Made by a program: the position numbers and the translations under genes. The notes beneath the pieces are model-generated. The model saw only the letters and a list, made by a program, of their open reading frames with translations, did not search any database and had not been told where the DNA came from. From Solibacillus palustris (GTDB lineage Bacteria; Bacillota; Bacilli; Bacillales_A; Planococcaceae): 64,000 nt of DNA. This document shows, piece after piece, positions 32,851-41,996 of this stretch. How positions within the stretch are numbered: the first letter of the stretch is position 1; each line of letters begins with the position of its first letter. Location of the stretch: NCBI RefSeq assembly GCF_022549215.1, contig NZ_JAKZFC010000001.1:62001-126000 (forward strand), read 5' to 3'.

Positions 32851-33803
32851 GTGAAAGCGAGCTGTTTTTTACTTTCGAGTATTGTATGGTAACTATGTAG
32901 TAACATCCCGATAATAATGACTGCTAAGCCCACTAATGCAATTGGCTGTGGTAAAGGTACGCTTAGTAATACCATTTCACCAATCATTGCAAATAGCACT
33001 TCAGTTGATTGAGTTGCTTCAACGGCTGCCAGTTTGCCTTGGTCATGTCGTACACGGTCCGTCGCAATGAAAAACAATACCGTCGCAATAACACCTGAAG
33101 ACACTGCAACGAGTAATGATTGAAATACTTGGTTGGAAGAGGGGACACCTACTGTCAACAATGCATAAATTGCAAGAATAATCCAAGCAGGAAGCGAAGC
33201 AATGGTCATACCAAGTACTCGCTGAAATGGATCTACACGTCCACCGCACAGTTCCATCATTTTACGATTCCCTAGCGGATACGCAAAAGCCGCAACGACA
33301 ACCGGTAAAATTCCAAGGAATAGACTTTTGGTTGAAACGCTTTGTGCTTGTGGCATTTGAATCATTAAAATCCCGATTAAAATAATGCTCGAGATGCCAA
33401 GTGAAATGAGCGGGATTTTGGCACGAATGGATTGACCAGCAATGACTGTCACAAAAAGTGGGGCAAGTAGCACACCAGCCACAATCGTAAATTGCCATGT
33501 ACCTGACACAAGCCAACCCGGTCCAAACGCTGCTGCGAACGTTAGTGGTGCGTAAAATAGTACGAAACCAACAAAACTCCAAATCACCCAAGCCCATGGA
33601 TGTTGCTTCATCTCAGAAGTCATGATACGAAAACCATTATTTCCACGAATTGCGACGATAGCAATTAAAAACGGTAGCATAAAGAAATACCGTAGTGAGG
33701 AGCTCCATAACCAACTGCCACCCTCTAGCTCCATCGAATGATTTAATACGAATGTTACAGCAAAAAACAGTGCTGCTAAAATCCCGATTAAAATTTCCTT
33801 CAT
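32826..33803 (-). CDS. Multidrug resistance efflux transporter family (EamA/DMT superfamily)
   Basis: 325 residues from ATG 33803, preceded by GAGGTG. Ten membrane helices in the drug/metabolite transporter arrangement. Stretches such as LFFAVTFVLNHSMELEGGSWLWSSSLRYFFMLPF and AAVEATQSTEVLFAMIGEM match the Bacillales 'multidrug resistance efflux transporter' group better than the RhaT/YoaV group. Substrate unknown. It converges on the small RNA unit. Confidence 0.75.
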   Translation of the reverse strand: MKEILIGILAALFFAVTFVLNHSMELEGGSWLWSSSLRYFFMLPFLIAIVAIRGNNGFRIMTSEMKQHPWAWVIWSFVGFVLFYAPLTFAAAFGPGWLVSGTWQFTIVAGVLLAPLFVTVIAGQSIRAKIPLISLGISSIILIGILMIQMPQAQSVSTKSLFLGILPVVVAAFAYPLGNRKMMELCGGRVDPFQRVLGMTIASLPAWIILAIYALLTVGVPSSNQVFQSLLVAVSSGVIATVLFFIATDRVRHDQGKLAAVEATQSTEVLFAMIGEMVLLSVPLPQPIALVGLAVIIIGMLLHSYHTILESKKQLAFTKKGLPEK

Positions 33804-33861
33804 ACTGCACCTCACTTTCTATTGTGAATTTTCCGATAATATTACATAAAAAAACGGAGTG

Positions 33862-33934
33862 AAAATAAAGTCTAAAAAAATTTTTTAGACTTTATTTTTG
33901 CGCCGAGGAGAGTAAAATATATATTTTACTCCCC
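33862..33934 (-). terminator. Two hairpins downstream of pepT
   Basis: A near-perfect palindrome AAAATAAAGTCTAAAAAA/TTTTTTAGACTTTATTTT (33862-33899) and a hairpin GGAGAGTAAAAT/ATTTTACTCCCC (33907-33934). Both can terminate pepT; the first also works on the other strand. Confidence 0.7.
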
Positions 33935-33991
33935 GCAGAAGCACCTTATTTAATTGTTTGCCGATACAAAGCAGTATTAGGATATTCGTTT

Positions 33992-35218
33992 TTAGTTACG
34001 TTTCTCGAATAACTGAACGATTTCGATAATAACCTCTGTTGCATTTTCCATCGTTTCGCCGGATACGAACTCATATTTTCCGTGCATGTTTTCGCCACCA
34101 GCGAAAATGTTTGGTGTAGGCAAGCCCATGTAAGAAAGCTGTGAGCCGTCTGTTCCGCCACGGATTGGTTCAACAATTGGCGTAATATCAAATTTCGCAA
34201 ATGCCTCTTTTACGATATCCACGATTTCCATAACTGGTTCGATTTTTTCACCCATATTGTAATATTGGTCGTCAATTTGTACTGTAATCGTGTCTTCACC
34301 GTATTTTGCTTGCATATCTTGTCCGACTTTTACCATAAATGCTTTTTTCTCTTCGAATTTCGCGCGGTCATGGTCACGGATAATATAAGACATTGTTGAT
34401 TCTTCAATGCCGCCATCAAAATGCATTAAGTGAATGAAGCCTTCGTAGCCATCTGTTTTTTCAGGAACGGCATCTTTTGGCATTGCGTTTTGGAATTCGA
34501 TAGCTTTTGTAATAGAGTTTACCATTTTGTCTTTTGCAGAGCCTGGGTGAATGTTTGTACCACGTGTTGTTACTTTTACGCCTGCCGCATTAAAGCTTTC
34601 GAATTGTAATTCACCAAGTGGGCCGCCATCCATTGTATACGCATAGTCAGCGCCAAACTGTGCTACGTCGAATTTGTGTGGACCACGACCGATTTCTTCA
34701 TCTGGTGTGAAGGCAACACGAATTTTACCATGTTTAATTTCAGGATTGTTCACTAGGAACTCCATTGCTGTCATAATTTCAGCAATACCGGCTTTGTCGT
34801 CTGCACCTAACAATGTATTGCCGTCTGTTGTGATTAATGTTTGACCTACATAATTTTTTAGATTTGGGAAGTAGTCAGGTGACATCACCAAACCATTTTT
34901 TAATGTAATTGCTTCGCCGTCATAGTTGTCGATACGTTGAGGCTGAACGTTTGTACCTGTGTAATCTGTTGTTGTATCAACATGCGCTAAAAAGCCGAGT
35001 GTTGGTACGTTTTTATCTGTGTTTGCTTCTAATGTTGCGAATAGGTAGCCGTTTTCATCTAATGTAATGTCTGTTAAACCGATTTCAGCTAATTCATCTT
35101 TTAAAACATGCAATAAATCAAATTGCTTCATTGTTGATGGTGTTGTATCTGAGTTGAAATCAGATTGTGTATCGATTTTTGCATAGCGTACTAAGCGCTC
35201 AATAACTTTTTCTTTCAT
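33992..35218 (-). CDS. pepT: Peptidase T (tripeptide aminopeptidase)
   Basis: 408 residues from ATG 35218 (AGGAGG ten bases upstream), the normal PepT length; an in-frame extension upstream carries no ribosome binding site. M20B zinc peptidase: [15 protein letters not shown] (His and Asp), [14 protein letters not shown] (metal Asp), [11 protein letters not shown] (catalytic Glu), TMDGGPLGE, and C-terminal [18 protein letters not shown]. Removes N-terminal residues from tripeptides in the cytoplasm. Confidence 0.95.
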   Translation of the reverse strand: MKEKVIERLVRYAKIDTQSDFNSDTTPSTMKQFDLLHVLKDELAEIGLTDITLDENGYLFATLEANTDKNVPTLGFLAHVDTTTDYTGTNVQPQRIDNYDGEAITLKNGLVMSPDYFPNLKNYVGQTLITTDGNTLLGADDKAGIAEIMTAMEFLVNNPEIKHGKIRVAFTPDEEIGRGPHKFDVAQFGADYAYTMDGGPLGELQFESFNAAGVKVTTRGTNIHPGSAKDKMVNSITKAIEFQNAMPKDAVPEKTDGYEGFIHLMHFDGGIEESTMSYIIRDHDRAKFEEKKAFMVKVGQDMQAKYGEDTITVQIDDQYYNMGEKIEPVMEIVDIVKEAFAKFDITPIVEPIRGGTDGSQLSYMGLPTPNIFAGGENMHGKYEFVSGETMENATEVIIEIVQLFEKRN

Positions 35219-35263
35219 ATGAAAAAGGCCTCCTAAATAGATAGTACATTTATTGTACACTCT

Positions 35264-35911
35264 TTATTTCGGTTTTTGAACTATTTTGAAGAATTGTGAA
35301 ATACTTAGCATGAACAAAAATTGTGCACCGTAATAAGTAAACATAATTAGTTCATGTGAATATGGAACGGCGAACATAAATTTGTCGATTGCTAAAATAG
35401 AATCCGACGTAATAAACAGTAGTGCGCCGGCAATCGCCAAAGGACTGCCTGTACGAAACGATGTCCAACCCATCATTAAAATGACCAACATGTATGCGAC
35501 AACGGCAATTGCCAAAACAGTATCACCATTTTTAAAGATAGAACCAGCGATCCACGCAAGCATGAAAAGTCCATATGTGCTTAAAAGGATTTTTACGTAA
35601 ATTGGTGTTGTACTGACGTCGGTTGATCGAAAGGCAAAGATATAAAAAACATGCCCAATTAAGAAGAAGCTAAGCCCGATAATAAACCACTGCAACGTAT
35701 AGTCGCCAATCGCACAAAAGATGAGCCCAATTGAGATGAGCCAATAATAAGGCGCTTTCAATGGTACTTTTGTAGAAAAGGCAAGGCCAATAAGCAGTAC
35801 CATCGGAATGAGTTTAAATACCATTTTTAATGAGGCGTCGATCGATTCAAAAAAGAATACATAATAGAAGCCAAAGCCTAAAAAAAATAAAATGAGTAGT
35901 TTTCTTGTCAT
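35264..35911 (-). CDS. YhhN-family membrane protein (lysoplasmalogenase-like)
   Basis: 215 residues, eight predicted helices, with the two acidic family motifs FCAIGDYTL and FITSDSILA. Eukaryotic and some bacterial members hydrolyse the vinyl ether bond of lysoplasmalogens; for Bacillales the role is not established. Located 45 bp upstream of pepT in the same direction, possibly cotranscribed. Confidence 0.8.
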   Translation of the reverse strand: MTRKLLILFFLGFGFYYVFFFESIDASLKMVFKLIPMVLLIGLAFSTKVPLKAPYYWLISIGLIFCAIGDYTLQWFIIGLSFFLIGHVFYIFAFRSTDVSTTPIYVKILLSTYGLFMLAWIAGSIFKNGDTVLAIAVVAYMLVILMMGWTSFRTGSPLAIAGALLFITSDSILAIDKFMFAVPYSHELIMFTYYGAQFLFMLSISQFFKIVQKPK

Positions 35912-36000
35912 ATTTTTCCCCCTGGAATTCCTGATTTTCTATTGTTTATGAATCTTTTTTTTCGGTTATTCGTAAATAGTACATAGAGAGGATGATTTAG

Positions 36001-37677
36001 ATGGGACAATTATTTATGATAACCGCGATTGGCTCACTAGCAATGACGCTACTATTAGTGCCGTTTTCGAAAAAAATTCGCAATAAAGAATTATCGACTA
36101 AAGTAGTTTCTATTAGTACAGTAATTGTATTTATTGTAAGTTTTATTTCGCTTTTTGTAACTGTTTATATTTCAAAAATTGATTTATCGTGGACAATTTT
36201 TTTATATTTGTTGCCTGTAGTGGCATTATGCGGTGCAATCATTGCAGTTGGTATAGAACAAAAAGTGAAATCGTTTTTTGTTTTAGTGGGAATTATCGGC
36301 ATTGGCTTTTTAGTTTCTGCGCCATTTTTAAATGCGGAAGACAAATACAATTCGGCTGAAATGGAAGAACAAACGGAAATTGCACCGTTTGATGAAACGA
36401 AAACTCCAGCGAGTGTACCACCACAATTTGTGAAAAATAAAATGAAAAAAGCATTTGGTCAAGTGCCAAATACAAGTTATTACGAGTTAGGGAATTTACA
36501 AATTCAAAAGGTAAATGGAGCGTATGTTTATATTGCGCCGGTTGAATTTTCAGGTTTCTTTAAATGGTTCAACGGTAAAACAACACCGGGTTACTTTACG
36601 ATGAGCGCAACCGATTCAAGTGATAATCCAAAGTTTATTAAACAAGAGATGAGCTATATTCCATCAGCTTTTTTAAACAAAAACTTAGAGCGTCATATGC
36701 GTTTACAGTATCCAACATTAATTTTCAATGGTGATCCACAACTAGAAATTGATGAGGACGGAAAACCTTACTACATCCGCTCTTATGGTGAATTTATTTC
36801 AGCCCGTAACGGTTTTGATGTAAAAGGAGTTGTATTAGTAGATGCTGCGTCAGGTAATACAGAAAAACTTGCATTAGCAGATGTGCCGGAATTTATTGAT
36901 GGCGCGGTATCACCGGAAACAGTCAGCCTACAAAATAGTTACTACGGGAATTATGTGCATGGTTTCTGGAATAGCTTAGTTGGCAAAAAAGATGTAAAAG
37001 TTCCAAGTGATGAAGGAACAGAGGCAAATGTAAGCCCAATCTTTATGGAAGACGGCGAAATGTACTATTTCACGGATTTCACAAGTCCAAAAGAGGGCGT
37101 TGATTCGATGCTTGGCTATGCGCTGACAAATGCGCGTACAGGTCAAGCAACATATTATACAGGTAACTTAGAGGAGTCCTATATGGATTCACAGGGAGCG
37201 CTTGATATTATCGAGAAGAAGTTCGTGGAAAAAGAATGGGAAGGCGAAATGCCGATTCTCTATAATTTCTATGGTGAAGCGAGCTGGTTATCAGCTGTAT
37301 TAGATGCGAATGGGTTCTTGCAAAACTATTTCATTGTATCGGCAGCAAACCCTGAAATTTCAGCGTATGGTACGACACCAAACGAAGCTTTAAAGCTGTA
37401 TAAAACAGCGCTTAGCCGCGGTGGCAGTACAGTCGACGGTACGTCAAATGCAGAAGAAGCAAAGGCAACTGTTGAAGTAGTTCGTGTGTATAAAGAGCGT
37501 GTGGGGGATTTCACCATTGTGTCATTCCTAACGAAAACAGGTGAAAACTTCATCGTTAGCTCAGAAGTCTCACCATTTGCGATTTATTTACAAGAGGGCG
37601 ATAAAGTAGCAATCACCTACGCAAAAACAGGTGAAGACTTCCAACCTGTAAAAGCATTGCAAATTGAAGGATTATAA
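36001..37677 (+). CDS. Membrane protein of unknown function with large extracytoplasmic domain
   Basis: 558 residues. Four hydrophobic segments lie within the first 105 residues (about 3-21, 35-58, 65-83, 89-105), after which a large soluble part begins with an acidic linker (SAEMEEQTEIAP). The soluble part contains two similar-looking stretches around FSGFFKWFNG and YYFTDFTSPKEG, rich in aromatic and acidic residues; the last 70 residues resemble a small beta barrel. I do not recognise a family. Single gene, shared terminator with the convergent neighbour. Confidence 0.7.
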   Translation: MGQLFMITAIGSLAMTLLLVPFSKKIRNKELSTKVVSISTVIVFIVSFISLFVTVYISKIDLSWTIFLYLLPVVALCGAIIAVGIEQKVKSFFVLVGIIGIGFLVSAPFLNAEDKYNSAEMEEQTEIAPFDETKTPASVPPQFVKNKMKKAFGQVPNTSYYELGNLQIQKVNGAYVYIAPVEFSGFFKWFNGKTTPGYFTMSATDSSDNPKFIKQEMSYIPSAFLNKNLERHMRLQYPTLIFNGDPQLEIDEDGKPYYIRSYGEFISARNGFDVKGVVLVDAASGNTEKLALADVPEFIDGAVSPETVSLQNSYYGNYVHGFWNSLVGKKDVKVPSDEGTEANVSPIFMEDGEMYYFTDFTSPKEGVDSMLGYALTNARTGQATYYTGNLEESYMDSQGALDIIEKKFVEKEWEGEMPILYNFYGEASWLSAVLDANGFLQNYFIVSAANPEISAYGTTPNEALKLYKTALSRGGSTVDGTSNAEEAKATVEVVRVYKERVGDFTIVSFLTKTGENFIVSSEVSPFAIYLQEGDKVAITYAKTGEDFQPVKALQIEGL

Positions 37678-37678
37678 C

Positions 37679-37712
37679 AAAAAGGAGAACGCAATTTTAG
37701 CGTTCTCCTTTT
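37679..37712. terminator. Shared convergent terminator
   Basis: 13-bp stem AAAAGGAGAACGC/GCGTTCTCCTTTT, then ATTTTTTC. The right half encodes the last residues of the minus-strand gene ending at 37697. Confidence 0.85.
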
Positions 37713-38131
37713 ATTTTTTCAAAACCCATAATATAATCAAGCATTTTCGTGCGACGCATTTCGATATGTTCGTTTGAATATAGCGTAATTTTCAGGAACT
37801 TTTGACGTTGTTCTTCCAAAATACTACGGGCTTCTTTATACAATTCGGCAGGCTCACGTTCTAAAATATATTTTAAATGGAAGAGTTGCATTAGTGCTAC
37901 TTCAGGGTCTTCTAAATTGCATACAAACTTGATGTTCCAAACATGCGTATGCGAAATATATTGATTCACATAACCAGTTGCTGCTTCGTATTTGATTTCG
38001 TCGATGTGTGGTGCGAGCTGCTGGTGGACGTCCTTTAGTGCAGTATTAATATCGACAATTTGTAAGGATAGCTTGCGTACAGATTTTAAATGCTGACGCT
38101 CCATTGATTTCGCTACAAAACTTGAATTCAT
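37697..38131 (-). CDS. Unknown protein, paralogue 1 of a tandem pair
   Basis: 144 residues, helical, soluble. It and the next gene upstream are clear duplicates over their whole length: shared PHIDE, YVNQYISHTHVWNIKF versus YANQYISHTHIWNLKF, NLEDPEVALMQLFHLKYIL and ITLYSNE. The conserved SHTH and HID histidines could bind a metal, but I recognise no family. Not hydrophobic, no signal peptide. Ends inside a terminator hairpin. Confidence 0.75.
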   Translation of the reverse strand: MNSSFVAKSMERQHLKSVRKLSLQIVDINTALKDVHQQLAPHIDEIKYEAATGYVNQYISHTHVWNIKFVCNLEDPEVALMQLFHLKYILEREPAELYKEARSILEEQRQKFLKITLYSNEHIEMRRTKMLDYIMGFEKIKGER

Positions 38132-38323
38132 TTGAAATCCTCCCGTCAGTTATAAGAATATTGTATCAATAAAACAAGAAAAAGTTTTAGGTACAATAGA
38201 TTGAATTATTTACTTAAATTTCATATTTTCTATAAAAATCTATATAAAAAGAACGATAGAAATCCTTTTAGTAGAATAATTTAACTTGCTTCAGCAAATT
38301 CTTTTTGTACCATAAACGAAGCG

Positions 38324-38752
38324 TCAGGTACACAAGTCCTCTACTTTTGGTTCAAAGTTATGAATGTAGTCGAGCATTTTTACTTCTCGTAATTTTAGCT
38401 GCTCATCAGAGTAAAGTGTAATACGACGAAACTTATGAGTTAACTCCTCTAAATTAGAGCGGATTGATTGATGTAGGTGAGCAGGCTCGGAAGCTAAAAT
38501 GAATTTCAAATGGAAGAGTTGCATTAGGGCTACTTCAGGATTTTCTAGATTATTAGCAAATTTCAGATTCCAAATATGTGTATGCGAGATATATTGGTTT
38601 GCATAGGATGTGATGGCTTCGTATCTCGTCTCATCAATATGTGGTGCGATGTGATCGTGCAGTACTTTTAAATTTTCATTAAGAGTAGCGATTTGTAAAG
38701 GATATCTGCGGATAGTTTTTAAATGTGATTTTGATGTAATACTGATGCCCAT
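38324..38752 (-). CDS. Unknown protein, paralogue 2 of a tandem pair
   Basis: 142 residues, aligning without gaps of note to the downstream paralogue (more than half of positions look identical, with the blocks QYISHTH, NPEVALMQLFHLK and MLDYI best kept). GGGAGTG precedes the ATG. The 192-bp gap between the copies suggests separate promoters. Function unknown. Confidence 0.75.
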   Translation of the reverse strand: MGISITSKSHLKTIRRYPLQIATLNENLKVLHDHIAPHIDETRYEAITSYANQYISHTHIWNLKFANNLENPEVALMQLFHLKFILASEPAHLHQSIRSNLEELTHKFRRITLYSDEQLKLREVKMLDYIHNFEPKVEDLCT

Positions 38753-38962
38753 TATAAATCACTCCCTTATTATTATATGAAAGATGCTTCGTGTAATAGA
38801 TAGATTGTTATATATAATGTTGAATGAATTATGTATATAAATAACTATAAGTTTTGGTTCTATTGTAATGTTGCTATTATATGCATTTATCAAAATAGAA
38901 TCAATCCTTTAAGAAATAAAAAGATACACCGTTTCATGTTGAAAAGGTGTATCCAAAAAATA

Positions 38963-39697
38963 TTATTTCCAAGTGAAGCCTTGTGACGCTAAGAAATCTT
39001 TAATGAATGGGCGTTTTTGATCAATTAAGAAATCTGCCATTTGTTTTGTCCATGTTGCCATTTTTTGATTTGATGAACGACTTGCATAGTAGTTTTCCAT
39101 CGTTGCATCGTATTCAGCAAGTAGCGTGTCGTATTTTTCAACGTCATAGCTATTTTCGTGAAGAACAGCATCTACTGGTAAACGTGGTTTTGTTTCGTTA
39201 CGTTTTGTTGGCGTACCAATCGTCATTGCAAATAGAGGGAAAACATATTCTGGTAAGTTGAATAGCTCGCTAATTTCTTTTGGGTTTGTACGTGCACCCC
39301 CGATGTAGCAAATGCCGTAGCCCAATGCTTCAGCTGCCACAACAAAGTTTTGAGCAAATAATGATACGTCTGCAACCCCAACAAGTACGTTTTCAGCAGA
39401 GTCTGCTACGATGTCGACACCATGCATTTTACCTGCAACTTGCAAGCGTTTAAAGTCTACGCAAAATAGGAACGACGCACCAGCTGTACCGAATTGAAAT
39501 TCATTTTTTGAAAGTTCGCCGAGTTTTTTCTTTTTGTCTTCGTCTGTTACCCAAATGACACTATATCCTTGAACGAAGTGTGAGCTTGCTGCCATTTGAG
39601 CTGTTTCGATTAAATCGATAACGGTTTCCTTTGAAATTTGCTCGCCTGTATATTTACGAACAGATGAGTGACTGCGTAATAATTCTCTAGTTTCCAC
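38963..39697 (-). CDS. NfsA-type NADPH-dependent oxidoreductase/nitroreductase
   Basis: 244 residues from GTG 39697, which follows GGGAG at 8 nt and gives the standard N-terminus VETRELLRSHSSVRKYTG; the in-frame extension upstream has no ribosome binding site. FMN-binding pattern HSSVRKY near residue 10 and NFVVAAEALGYGICYIGGAR, GTPTKRNETKPRLP are typical of NfsA/Frp flavin reductases, which act on nitro compounds and quinones. Downstream of the DASS gene with a terminator between. Confidence 0.88.
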   Translation of the reverse strand: METRELLRSHSSVRKYTGEQISKETVIDLIETAQMAASSHFVQGYSVIWVTDEDKKKKLGELSKNEFQFGTAGASFLFCVDFKRLQVAGKMHGVDIVADSAENVLVGVADVSLFAQNFVVAAEALGYGICYIGGARTNPKEISELFNLPEYVFPLFAMTIGTPTKRNETKPRLPVDAVLHENSYDVEKYDTLLAEYDATMENYYASRSSNQKMATWTKQMADFLIDQKRPFIKDFLASQGFTWK

Positions 39698-39786
39698 ATG
39701 AACATCTCCCTTGTATGTAATATTAGAAAGACACATTTTGCATGTACTGGCGCATAATGTTGCTCTTTCGTATGTCGCTAATACGA

Positions 39787-39816
39787 CAAAAAGCTTAAAG
39801 GAATTTTCCTTTAAGC
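39787..39816 (-). terminator. Terminator of the DASS transporter gene
   Basis: Minus strand GCTTAAAGGA/TCCTTTAAGC stem, then TTTTTG. Confidence 0.8.
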
Positions 39817-39847
39817 CTATTTTAGTCAATTTTAAGGTTGAAGTCGA

Positions 39848-41347
39848 TTACAATAACCCGATCCATTTCCAGTAAGTCGCACTGAAAATTAAAATCAAGA
39901 TGAAGCCGAAAATTGTTAACGGAAGCCCTGATTTTAAGAAATCCTTCGTTGTAAACGTCCCTGTACCGTAAGCAAGCATGTTTTGCGGCGCACTTACTGG
40001 TAATAAGAAACCGAAGCAAATAACGAATTGTTGAATAATAACGAAGCCAATTTGGTTTTCAACAGGCATTGGTAAACTCATTGCTAATGCGATAAATACC
40101 GGAATTAACGCAGAAGCTAAACTGGTTGCTGAGGCGAAACCTAAGTGAATAATAATGTTAAACACTGTAACCAATGCGATCGTTGCTAAAATTGGCATTG
40201 TATCTAAACCTAGTGAACCGAAAATCGTATCTGACAGCCAAGCAGCACCTTTTGTATTTAATAACGTGGAGCCTAAAGAAATACCTACTGCGAATACGAT
40301 TAATGTACCCCAGTCAATGCGGCTAGAGGCTTCCTGCCAGTTAAATACACCTACTTTAGGCGTTAATAAAAAGGCAATCGCTACAATCGTAATTGTTGTT
40401 GTATCAAATGGGTGTAGCTTTCCTTCTGTAGACCAGAAGAATAGTAAAACTAAAGTTGTAATAATTAATGTGATTTCTTTACGTTTTAGTGGTCCAAGTT
40501 CCACTAATTGTTGGCGGATAACGTCTTTCCCACTTGCGATATTGTCTGTTTCAGGTTTGATTAGTTTAATCATGACGAAAAATAACACAACCGACATGAT
40601 AGCAGAGAATGGCGCGGCATACATGAACCATTCGCTCCATGTAATATCGACACCGAATTCAGATTTAATGAAGCCTAGTGCAACTAAGTTTTGCGCAGCT
40701 GCCGTTTTAATCCCAATGTTCCAAATTGAAACGGCTTGTGTTGCTGTGATAACTAATAGTGCAGCAAGCTTACTTTCCTTTGTTAAGCCGAATGCTGCTA
40801 CAATTCCTAATAAAATTGGAACAACTGCACCAGCACGAGCTGTAGCACTCGGTACAACGAATGCTAATGCAATCGCTACTAAAATTGCACCAAATACTAA
40901 CGCATTTGTTTTCGTGCCAACCATTGATAAAATCCACAGCGCGATACGTTTATGTAAGTTTGTAATTTGCATCGCGGCTGCTAAAAATAGCGCAACCCCT
41001 ACTAATGCTACAGCAGAGTTACTAAATCCACCTAAAGCCAGTTTAAGTGCATTACTTGTCCCCATTTGAACAGATGGATCTTCCATACTTGGCGCTAAGC
41101 CTAGTAATACAGCGATTAGTGCTAAAATCATCGCGGAACTTACTGGATATGACACCGCCTCGGTTACCCATAAAATAACGGCAAATGCTAAAATAGCTAA
41201 AGCACGTTGACCTACAACTGGTAAGTCCCCACTGTTTGGAATTAGCACAATAATGATGAGTGCAGCAAATGCTAATGCAATCCAAAGTGGTTTTAAATTA
41301 CGTTTTTGCCGAGAAGTGTTTGTCCCTTTTTCTGTTACTGTTGCCAC
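39848..41347 (-). CDS. DASS-family sodium/anion (dicarboxylate) transporter
   Basis: 499 residues, about 12-14 helices. SLC13/DASS features: VTEAVSYPVSSAMILALIAV, TATQAVSIWNIGIKTAAAQNLVALG, and the C-terminal LGFASATSLASALIPVF and LPVSAPQNMLAYGTG. The SNT-like Na+ sites are altered in the SODiT1/YflS branch (2-oxoglutarate/malate translocators), which this protein most resembles. AAGGAGG precedes the start codon. Substrate assignment is tentative. Confidence 0.85.
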   Translation of the reverse strand: MATVTEKGTNTSRQKRNLKPLWIALAFAALIIIVLIPNSGDLPVVGQRALAILAFAVILWVTEAVSYPVSSAMILALIAVLLGLAPSMEDPSVQMGTSNALKLALGGFSNSAVALVGVALFLAAAMQITNLHKRIALWILSMVGTKTNALVFGAILVAIALAFVVPSATARAGAVVPILLGIVAAFGLTKESKLAALLVITATQAVSIWNIGIKTAAAQNLVALGFIKSEFGVDITWSEWFMYAAPFSAIMSVVLFFVMIKLIKPETDNIASGKDVIRQQLVELGPLKRKEITLIITTLVLLFFWSTEGKLHPFDTTTITIVAIAFLLTPKVGVFNWQEASSRIDWGTLIVFAVGISLGSTLLNTKGAAWLSDTIFGSLGLDTMPILATIALVTVFNIIIHLGFASATSLASALIPVFIALAMSLPMPVENQIGFVIIQQFVICFGFLLPVSAPQNMLAYGTGTFTTKDFLKSGLPLTIFGFILILIFSATYWKWIGLL

Positions 41348-41703
41348 ATAAATTGCCTCCTTTTATTATATTTATTTTCCATAAAATAATAATTTTAGAC
41401 CAAGAAAATTTCTTGGCATAAAGACATGACAATGCAACTTTTATAAACATACTAGTGTTAGATTAATAAAAATGCTGTAAACAAAAGTGTTTGTCATCAT
41501 TAATTATACCGATATTTCACAGTTGTTATTGTTAATATTTGGTGAATTTAATTATTTTAAAATAAATATATATTCTCCTAATTAACAATTTGGAATAGCA
41601 AATTAGGTGTGTTAATTAGAAAATATTCGAAATTAATAGCAAGAAGAGTGAAGCGTTATGAAATGAAAAAAATATAAAAATCAGAAAATTTATGAATTTT
41701 GTG

Positions 41704-41733
41704 TTGACGAATGGAATTACTCTGTCTTATACT
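41704..41733 (+). promoter_or_regulatory. Promoter of the metY unit
   Basis: TTGACG (41704-41709), 18-bp spacer, TATACT (41728-41733). The preceding part of the 41348-41703 gap is AT-rich and holds only the presumed DASS promoter on the minus strand. Confidence 0.7.
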
Positions 41734-41764
41734 GTGAAACAACGATGGAACATAAATCACATAA

Positions 41765-41880
41765 CTCTTATCAAGAGCGGCTGAGGGAATAGGCCCTATG
41801 AAAGCCCAGCAACCAGTGAGTGATGAACTGACTAAGGTGCTACGTCCTACAAAATGAACAATCATTTTGACAGATAAGAG
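41765..41880 (+). promoter_or_regulatory. SAM-I (S-box) riboswitch
   Basis: P1 arms CTCTTATC (41765-41772) and GATAAGAG (41873-41880) enclose the conserved S-box core: AAGAGCGGCTGAGGGA, GGCCCTATGAAAGCCC, CAGCAACC, AAGGTGCTA. With SAM bound, the downstream terminator forms and metY is off. Confidence 0.97.
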
Positions 41881-41901
41881 GAGGTTAAATTGCTCATTTG
41901 C

Positions 41902-41932
41902 AACCCCTCTTCTTAACTGAAGAGGGGTTTTT
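41902..41932 (+). terminator. Expression-platform terminator of the S-box
   Basis: AACCCCTCTTC/GAAGAGGGGTT stem followed by TTTTTT, placed between aptamer and metY. Confidence 0.92.
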
Positions 41933-41996
41933 TACTTTTAACCCCTCCTCAAAATACACCGATTTCACCATCGAAATTATTTTAGGAGGTATTATA

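Noticed and set aside
32662..32892. 76-codon plus-strand frame across the candidate small RNA terminator
   Set aside because: TTG start without ribosome binding site, runs through a terminator and into the end of a minus-strand gene; composition is not gene-like.
40155..41069. Long plus-strand frame (304 codons) opposite the DASS transporter
   Set aside because: Antisense shadow of a membrane-protein gene; Asn/Thr/Ala-rich, with no ribosome binding site and no family pattern.
41898..41996. Upstream extension of MetY
   Set aside because: It would translate the riboswitch expression platform; AGGAGG and the family N-terminus support ATG 41997.
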